A DNA stretch of 64,000 nucleotides from Balanoglossus misakiensis (lineage: Eukaryota > Hemichordata), in the NCBI GenBank assembly GCA_040954595.2, contig CM082578.2:4526001-4590000 (forward strand), written 5' to 3'. Within the stretch, counting starts at the first letter, position 1. Each line of letters opens with the position of its first letter. Shown in pieces: positions 56,666 to 64,000 of this stretch. Below the pieces are notes generated by a model. The model worked only from the letters and a program-made list of their open reading frames with translations. It did not search any database and was not told the DNA's origin. Position numbers and translations under genes: made by a program.

Positions 56666-58974
56666 TTAGCCAGTACGCGCAGTGTTAGAGTCTCCTTCAG
56701 TGTTACAACAAAGCCCACGATACAGGCCGACTGTTCGCATGCGTAGCAGAAACGCCCCGAAAATGAAAACGCCCTGCAAGGTATTGGCAAGGATGAAAAT
56801 GTAATCCAAAACATCGGCCTGAAAGAAGCCGTCCACAAAACCAATAATCCATGTCAACCCCATAACAGTAGACATCTTGATAGAAAAGAGTACATGTTGA
56901 GCCGTGTACGATGTCTGTCGATGCTTTTTCATTTCTCTTTCCGACGCTAACATGGAGAAAACAGTGTATATTAAGCAAACGACATTGAAAAGAACAATGA
57001 GGCCAACAGGGCCGAGGAATGTGACAATCAAAGGGGTCAGCCGACCGATCCAACATACAGGGCCCTCACTGTAACCAACTCGGAAACCATACGGAGCAGT
57101 ATGATCGATCACTACACAGACTCCAACGAAAACGAATGGTAGCAACCAGGCATACAGACAGTAGTACACAAATATGTTGCTATTCCCCAAATCGGCGCGG
57201 GTCAGTTGTGTGCGCATGTGCACGATGTCAAAGGCCATAACACTCATCCAACAGAATGCTGCCAGCCAAATGTAGTGCGAAACAATAGCAGCTGTTTTGC
57301 ACAGCCATGCAATCGCTGTCCAGTCTAAGACCGTGATAAACAACAGCTGTGCGATCAAAAGAGCTATGGCCAAGTTTTGTATAATCTTTCCTGGACGAGT
57401 TCTCATATGTTTGAAAAGAGAGATTGTGATGGTTGTGACAGAAAGACAGACTATGGACAGAATACAGCCAACAAGCGTTAATAGCTGTTTCAGTTTTGTT
57501 TTTGACTTCTTGTTCCAAAACGTGGTCATTCTTTTCTTGGACTGACATACGAAGGCTTGGGAACGGTCTTTTGATAGAACAAACTTTTCCTTTGGATATA
57601 CCGATGATTCAACTGAAAGAACGTCGTCGCTTACACGGAAATTGCCTTCAGAAAATCTCAAAATCACCCCTTCTTTACAACTCGTTATAAAATTATCAAC
57701 GTTTCTGTTGGGAGATTTGCACATTGTGACCATTAGCTGTATGTCTGGTGAGGCCGAGGCTGGACTTTTATGTGTGTAATGGCATGATTTAGACACAAAT
57801 AATTGGGAGCTGTACTTCCATGTTACATTAGCCATTAAGTCTTCATTTACAGTCGTGTTGGTGTACTTAAATGTGCGAGTCTCAAATGTGACTTGATCGG
57901 ATTTGTTGCTACAACTGGGTTTCAACATTTCAAAAGTGACCGATCTGACGATAAAGTCCATCATCAGCAATTCTGAGCCTACTTGAAACCAGGTTGTTTT
58001 ACAAGCTGTTGGGAGAAAATCATCTGTAATATTTGATTCAACGTAAACAAGAAGAGACACAGTTGCAAGTAGATCATCAAAATCCTCTGTTCTGTCACAA
58101 TTGTAATGTGAGTTGGAAATGTTGTGTGTGTAAACAACAGACAGATTTCGTATCAGTGATGTCACTGTTTTTTCGAGGTTGAACAAATCGCAGGCTTTCA
58201 CTTCCGACGGCAAAGAAACGCGGAAGGTGAGCAAAATGGCGGGGTGTTTATCGTGAGCTGACATTACAAAGAAGTCATTTAGCTCTGCCCGTTCTGATAA
58301 AGGATTCGTTTTCAACGTTACCATGCCTAAATTGTAGTTATCAAAAAATGGTCTCAAAACACATTTTCCTTGGAGCATATCAAAGATTTGGTCGTGTTCG
58401 CAGTACCATTGCTCTTGAACAAGGGTTTCACTTAAAGAGGACAGTCGATGTTCTCCCTGTGCGTTGAAGTCGAACAGTATATCAAATGTGGGGTTTAGTT
58501 TACCGCCATCGGGTATCTTCTCCAGTGGAGGTAAACCGCATGTGATATATGGGGGATATATTTCAACGCCATTGCATATTGCACAATGAATGTTCTTGTA
58601 ATATGTTACCCTTTTTCTTCTACCTATGCTAATTACTGCTGAATAACTGTGACACAGATTAACAATTGTGTCATTGTGGTAATCAGCACTGCAGGTATCA
58701 ACGGGCGTGAAACATTCAGTTACACCGTGCCTGAGACTGTTATCGATGTTTGGCATCCTTGAACACGATTGTGATGACCTCGCGAAGGAGATAGAAGAGG
58801 AAATATTAGCATAAAAATCGTGCAGCAATTCCACTCCTACCGTACACTTCCACTCTAACGACGAAAAATGTAGGCTTGATTCATTCACACCATTACAAAT
58901 AGCGCAGTAGATATTGCTGTACACCACTTCACCGACAGTGTCAATCATTGGAGTCACATCCAAAATGGACGCAT
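56666..58974 (-). CDS. Methuselah-like 7TM receptor, exon 2 (ectodomain and seven helices)
   Basis: A single long exon opening at TATGACAG|ATGCGTCC in phase 1, matching the donor of the exon at 62938. The ectodomain has many cysteines and N-glycosylation sites and two copies of a YxNIxCAICNGV motif. There is no GPS. Helices: TM1 LLTLVGCILSIVCLSV, TM2 IIQNLAIALLIAQLLFITVL, TM3 with LCKTAAI...AAFCWMSVMAFDI, TM4 YCLYAWLLPFVFVGVCVVI, TM5 GPVGLIVLFNVVCLIYTVF, TM6 MSTVMGLTWIIGFVDGFF and TM7 YIFILANTLQGVFIFGAFLL. The TM3 Cys and loop-2 Cys (GPVCWIG) form the usual disulfide. This is a family B2/Methuselah-type plasma-membrane receptor with unknown ligand. Stop TAA. Confidence 0.93.
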
Positions 58975-59117
58975 CTGTCATAAAAATGCAAAATACATTT
59001 TTACGTTGTTAGCAAGGCCCTTGAATCGGAATTAGTCACTTTACTCTTCGGATTCGAATCCACCTAAAGGCCACCGTTTGAGAATTACCCAATCTGATTA
59101 AAATCAGATTGAGAATT

Positions 59118-60602
59118 ACCATTCCTACTGGGGGGGGGAGAGACTATAGAATGTTGTTTACAAAACACAACGGTTCTGTTAATACAGGCTGTTGTTTTAA
59201 AGGCCGCCGCACACGAGAGAAATTAGCTGAGCAAAAAGTCATTCGAGGAATTTTGCTCAGCAAGTTTCCTCCCGTTTGCGGGCGCTTTTTCCTGATCTTA
59301 TCGCTTTTGTGCCGCGGATCACGATATTCAAAATGTTTGATATTTTCCCTCACGAGGAAATTTACTCAAAAAATTATTCAAAATAGCTGAAACCACCGCC
59401 AAACTAGAAACACCGTATTTCTTTTGATGCCAACATCGCGTTATCTCTAAAATTCTAACAACGTCACAATTTAGTAGACAAAGAGGCGCCCCCCCCCCCC
59501 CCCATCCCAATTGCGCAGTTGAAGTAGTGCGTGTTGAGAGAGACGTGAACAGAAAGGGGTGGAAGATTCGAGCACAGACGACGAGAGTTGTTTAGCGTGT
59601 CGAATGCTGCTCTACGAAGCTCGTAGTTACCTTCTGACCGAGACATTTACGCTTGAACGGACTGGGTTCCCCCACTTCAGGTCGGTAGATTCCTTTGAAG
59701 CAGAGACGTGAATTGCTAGTTCTGCGGGTTACAGTGTATCCCGTCTGTCGAACATTTTTAGAGAATTGACGTATTGTGAAGAGAGACGATTGAGAAGAGA
59801 TTAGCAGTGTAGGATAGAGACGACGTACCAAACTGCCGTGTTGTATGATTTGTGTTGTTGAAATACAATGTAAATACGACGGAAGAGTTTGAACCGCATT
59901 GCTGTATGAACTGATAGTTTTGTGGCAAATTCGGGCGTGCGGGGCCGCCGCTAACCTTGCAGCGATCACCCGGTCGCTTGAGAACGTTCTTGACGTACGC
60001 ATGAACTTGTTGTTTGTGGTAGCAAAATATATGAACTTAGCGTGACAGGTTACGTTGTTTGAAAAATAACGTTGACGCGTCATCGCGCCCAGCGTCGGAC
60101 ACCACGTGATTTTTTTTCAGATCTGGCTTTTTCAACGTACTTTTTTGGCATTCATGATTAGTATATATCTATGTTCTTGTTCCGCTATTTCCTTTCCGAA
60201 AACCCCAAAGTTTTAAACGTGTACACTTTGACTAGAAAAGGCCTCAGACACCTTCATATGCTGTCTGGCAGCTGGGGTGAGATATCCGACCGCGGTGAAG
60301 CTCAAAGTGGCATGGAGCTGGTCATGTTTGGAGCGGTGCAGCCGGCCGGTGGATAGACGTCCCACACTTTCATACCCACCAGCGTGCGGTAATCGGCAAG
60401 AACCCATCGGGGGGAACCCAGTCCGTTCACGCGCAAATGTCCCGGTCGGAAGGTAACTACGAGCTTCGTAGAGCAGCGTTCGACATGCTAAACAACTCTC
60501 GTCATCTGTACGAGTCTGTGTTTCTAGTTTGTCGGTTGTTTCAGCTATTTTGAATTATGTGGTAAACAACATTCTATAGTCTCCCCCGGCCAGTAGGAAT
60601 GA
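59118..60602. mobile_element. Inverted-repeat element of about 1.48 kb
   Basis: Ends beginning CATTCCTACTGG match as reverse complements over about 38 bp, through GAGACTATAGAATGTTG. A second inner inverted pair (about 59573-59648 and 60428-60505, core GAAGCTCGTAGTTACCTTC) makes it foldback-like. No transposase frame was recognised, and no clear target duplication. Confidence 0.75.
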
Positions 60603-60788
60603 CGAACAAACGACGTTGCCAAACTTGCATATATACCGCTAGTTACGGTTGATGACGTAGAACAGGGGGTATGTGGATTTTTTTCTGTCCAGGCCTACGC
60701 CACAAGGTGGAAATATGGGTCAGTTCATGTGATAACATGGCAGTATATGTAAATATAATTAATTTTACTCATTCAGTAACAAGACTAA

Positions 60789-62279
60789 GGGACCGTTCAG
60801 TTTTTTACGGCCGGGGGGGCGGCAAAATCCAAGGGGGGGGGGTTATCGGAGATGATAAAACTCTGACCATGAGTCATTTTGAGGATCACAGCTCGGATAC
60901 TTTGAGCCAATCAGAACAGAGTATTTTAGCCCAATCAGAGGCCCAGTTAATCACCCAATGACATATCTTTCCCGCCAAAACAAAATTTGCTACTTTTTGG
61001 CTGGCGTTTGTGCTTGTGTAATCAGTTCTTGCGTGACCTTCAATAAAGCTGTTTAAAGGTTGTACAGCTGCGTCCCGCTCCTGTAAATTCCCCTGCCATC
61101 CCCTCAGAACCTTGTTCATAAATCCACCCCAGACGTAAAGTACGTCCCAGGGGTCACTTAAATTTTGAAGTCCAAAGGGGGGGGGGGGTCATCTTTTCTT
61201 TTTAAACGTTTAGGGGGGGTCACATACTTTTGCCATCGAACTTTTGCTTTTGAGTCCACAAAATTGCAGTTTCGCGCCCTTTATTTTACAAACGTTTCTA
61301 ATGTGGGAGGGGGACACCTCCTCCCACACCAACCCCCTCCATTCTCCGCCACATTTCGATTTTTGCTGGTTTGTCTAGTGTACCAGGGCAGAGTGCTTGC
61401 CACCCCAAACCCACTGACGATAATATTTAACAAAGTAAATACATAAAGGAGAATAATCGTTTATACCATTTCGCATAACTGATAGTTTCGTGCTGCATCT
61501 TCTATATGCTGGAAGTTTTATAAATGATGTCATGACGAAGATGACGCCAAATCTTCTAACTATGAGTGGAATGGCAAAAAGTAAAATTGGTCCTCCCAAA
61601 CATTGAGATGAATTTGCTTTTGAGTTCATAAAAATGCAACTTTGAGCTACATATTTTACAAAATGTTCTTATGTGGGAGGGGGACACCCTCTCCCGCACC
61701 CAGCCCCTCCATTCTTTGCAACATATCATTTATTCGCTGGTTTTTCAAGTGTACCAGGCCAGACTTATTCCCAACCCACCGCCTATGCTTACTTTGAGTG
61801 GAGTGGCAAAATCAAAATTTGTCCTGCCTAACATTGAGTTAATTTGCTTTTGAGTTCATTAAATGCAACTTTGAGCACCGTATTTTACAAAATTTTCCTA
61901 CGCACACCCCGCCACTTTTCTTGTTTTACCAATCCTACTAGCCTAGTCCTAGCCTTATTTTGTCTGCTTTGCTTGTCATTTTAATTTATTCATAATTCAT
62001 TCTTATTGCAACGATACATTATTATATACTTCAATTACTTTAAGAAATTTAGAATTGAGGTGTGGGAACCCTCATTCCCTATAATGCATACAGTGTACAT
62101 ACATGTAGGATCAGGACGGATGTTTTCGGCGTGGGGGGGGTCATCATATTTTTGGGTCTGTCAAAGGGGGGGGTCATCATTTTTTGGTGCTGGGTGAAGG
62201 GGGGTCGGCCTGATTTTGAAAACCGATGACACAAACTTGCCGACCCCCCCCCCCCCAGCCGTAAAAACTGAACGGTCCC
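60789..62279. mobile_element. Harbinger-like element, second family, 1.49 kb
   Basis: Termini GGGACCGTTCAGTTTTT and complement, flanked by TAA (60786-60788 and 62280-62282). The interior repeats a TTTTGAGTTCATxAAAATGC...TTTACAAAAT block three times and has GGAGGGGGACACC palindromes like those in 31903-33007, so the two families share an internal module. No transposase. Confidence 0.8.
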
Positions 62280-62282
62280 TAA

Positions 62283-62937
62283 TCTAAGTTGAAATACACA
62301 GAAAAGGGATAATACCAGCTTTTTCTGTAGATTTAGTCCTGTTTGCAAAGGTACCTTCAATTTTAGGCTTCTGCATCATTGTGTCAATATTACAGCGTGG
62401 GGAGGGCAACTTCGCGATTTGTAGCGTGCACTACGAATGATGAGCTCTGATGATGCCGGAACCGAACGTTCTCTGTGCATGCAAGCTCTTTTTCGAATAT
62501 GATTTAAAAACCACAAGAATAGTCTAAAACGAGATTTATGCAACAAATCGGAAATGCTAGTATTCCGTCAAACATCGTGAAGGTTGGATTATTTCACCTT
62601 GAGTGTAAAAAATCTATTTAATATTTCAGCAATCAATAGTTAGGATATATCGATTAAATATGCTTGGGCCGGGTAGGTTATCTCAATGGAAATGTCAGAC
62701 GATCGCTCTTAGACGGGCGCTTTGTGTTTCCCCTGTTGGTCGGTAGACCAATCTGATTAAAATCAGATGTAGGGTACATTGTACGTCGACGTCTTTTACT
62801 TACGCGGTACGGTATATCAGATTGTCGGCCGACGTGACAGACGGGCACCTTTAACGTGCACCGCTTAGATGTTTTGCAAATCAGAGCCGAAAAGTTCAAA
62901 TAGTGCGAAAAAGTGAGAAAAGTAACATTGGTCTTAC
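62283..62937 (-). other. Intron interval with no recognised element
   Basis: Contains only the ATCTGATTAAAATCAGAT palindrome near 62752. Confidence 0.5.
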
Positions 62938-63757
62938 CACTGGCGGTTTCACACTGTTGTCGGACATTCTCGTGTGGCCAGTCTCTTGGACATTTGCGCG
63001 TCGCCATGACGTTATACCTTCCACCAGCAGCGGGCATACAATATTCTGGCAGCCATATTTCATCCGGGTCAGGCACCTGTCTACTGTCACCAAAGCATCT
63101 GTCTATGTAATCGTGACAACAGTCTTCACGCACTAAGCATTCAGGCTCACAGCTACACATTGTATTGTCATGTTCTCTCAGTTTCACGGTGGCGGTGCCG
63201 TTGCAAACCAGGCCCCTCGGCGTGAGGCACGAGTCCATACGAAATCCCGTGTTTGGATAACGGCACTGCAGTGACTCTGCATCCAAAAAATAATTTTGAG
63301 GAGCTAGAGTTGGCGCGGCTGTGCTGCTTGACGTCACTGACGGTCGGGAACGTGTCGTTGATGATGATGAGAAGGATTTCGCCGTAGTCGTTAAGGTTTT
63401 CGTTTCTTGGGACTTCGGTTGACTGGTTGTTGTCAGAGGCCTCCCGTGGACGAAAGAGTCTTCAATCGTTGTCGACTGCAATGTAGAACGACCCGTCGCT
63501 AGATCTGAGGCTACGCTGGGCTTGGGTGTAGTGCTTAGTGGAGATATTGGCACGGTCTTCGTGATTATTCTGGGGGTGTGTCGAGATGGTTTTGTCACAG
63601 GCGCGCTCGTGAAGTCATCATCATGTTTCTTGTTCGTCATTCCAGTGGAACTCGAAGGCGTCGTTCCATAGCCTGTATCAGTGGTACGCGTCCATGCCAT
63701 CATCGTATCTCCTTTGATGATTAAAACCAAGCAGCAAAAACACCAAACTGCTTTCAT
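62938..63757 (-). CDS. Methuselah-like receptor, exon 1 (signal peptide, mucin-like stalk, somatomedin-B-like domain)
   Basis: Start chosen at ATG 63757-63755, which gives a good signal peptide (MKAVWCFCCLVLIIKG). An in-frame upstream ATG at 63874 would bury it, and an acceptor-like TTATTCCAG lies between. About 130 Ser/Thr-rich residues follow (mucin-like stalk), then a Cys-rich region with CSCEPECLVREDCCHDYIDRC, the spacing of somatomedin-B domains (CxC...C...DCCxDY...C). The donor GTG|GTAAGA leaves phase 1, fitting the 7TM exon. In related receptors this domain lies on the outer surface and is presumed to bind protein partners. Confidence 0.85.
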
Positions 63758-64000
63758 AATGTATGCGTCATTCAATCTGGAATAACACCCAGAAAGAAAG
63801 AATTTAAGAATATAAAGGCAAAATTGACTTTGGTGATTTCTGAATTTTGTCGGCCATTTCACATCCCGACTCAAAATCAGACCAAACCCGAAATACGTAA
63901 TAGAGCGACCCGATGTCCGTAATCACGTAAAATTAAAACAAGTAAGCAGTCAATACTATGCAAACATAAACATATCAAGACATCAGAGTACGTTTTACTA
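63758..64000 (-). promoter_or_regulatory. 5' region of the Methuselah-like receptor
   Basis: A probable 5' UTR splice acceptor (GTGTTATTCCAG, minus strand, about 63780-63791) suggests a further upstream non-coding exon. No TATA box or other core element was identified. Confidence 0.35.

Larger units (their letters stand above)
58975..62937 (-). other. 4-kb intron of the Methuselah-like receptor
   Basis: Phase 1 intron bounded by GTAAGA (minus, 62937) and TGACAG (ending 58975). It is filled mostly with two inverted-repeat elements (59118-60602 and 60789-62279). The palindrome ATCTGATTAAAATCAGAT occurs at both 59092 and 62752. A small extra exon cannot be excluded, but phases fit without one. 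Confidence 0.75.

Overview
This is animal (metazoan) nuclear DNA. It is AT-rich, with genes split by GT-AG introns, long non-coding stretches and many transposon-derived repeats. The gene content is an adhesion GPCR with Ig domains, a TRIM-NHL protein and a somatomedin-B/Methuselah-like GPCR, alongside a tyrosine-recombinase retrotransposon. That mix fits an invertebrate, perhaps a hemichordate, lancelet or echinoderm, but the species cannot be fixed from the sequence alone. There are no prokaryotic operons, no CRISPR and no rRNA.

Layout. (1) 1-18691, plus strand: the 3' part of an adhesion GPCR gene. Eighteen exons with fully compatible phases encode Ig-like domains, a hormone-receptor motif, a GAIN domain with an intact GPS cleavage site, seven transmembrane helices and a cytoplasmic tail. 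The gene starts upstream of the window. Its introns carry foldback and MITE-like repeats, including a palindrome with 504-bp arms. (2) 18738-29093: the 3'-UTR/downstream segment (Y1), a linker (X1) and a second copy of the segment (Y2). Y2 is split by a 5.03-kb tyrosine-recombinase retrotransposon on the minus strand, with both reading frames open and split direct repeats. (3) 29094-34629: non-coding, with a Harbinger-like non-autonomous element and an 80-bp stray fragment of the TRIM gene. (4) 34630-38070, plus strand: a one-coding-exon TRIM-NHL gene whose RING/B-box/coiled-coil module is duplicated in tandem inside one protein. (5) 38079-51078: seven 32-bp GC-rich hairpins followed by nine head-to-tail units of 1.1-2.1 kb. 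The units are rich in nuclear-receptor DR1-like sites, an E-box and ATGGCGGC motifs. (6) 51420-56233: a second Harbinger-like element and a third copy of the duplicated segment (X2-Y3). (7) 56666-63757, minus strand: a Methuselah-like 7TM receptor with an N-terminal somatomedin-B-like domain. It has two exons separated by a 4-kb intron filled with two more inverted-repeat elements.

The three host genes suggest cell-surface signalling (two family-B-type GPCRs) and ubiquitin-ligase or RNA-linked regulation (TRIM-NHL), but nothing shows that they act together. The history of the region can be partly ordered. The X-Y segment was copied; a 425-bp MITE marks copies Y2 and Y3 but not Y1; the retrotransposon then entered Y2 alone. 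Y1 and Y3 preserve the empty site exactly, which shows integration without target-site duplication. The most unusual items are the double-RBCC TRIM-NHL protein and the hairpin-headed satellite-like array beginning 9 bp after its stop codon.
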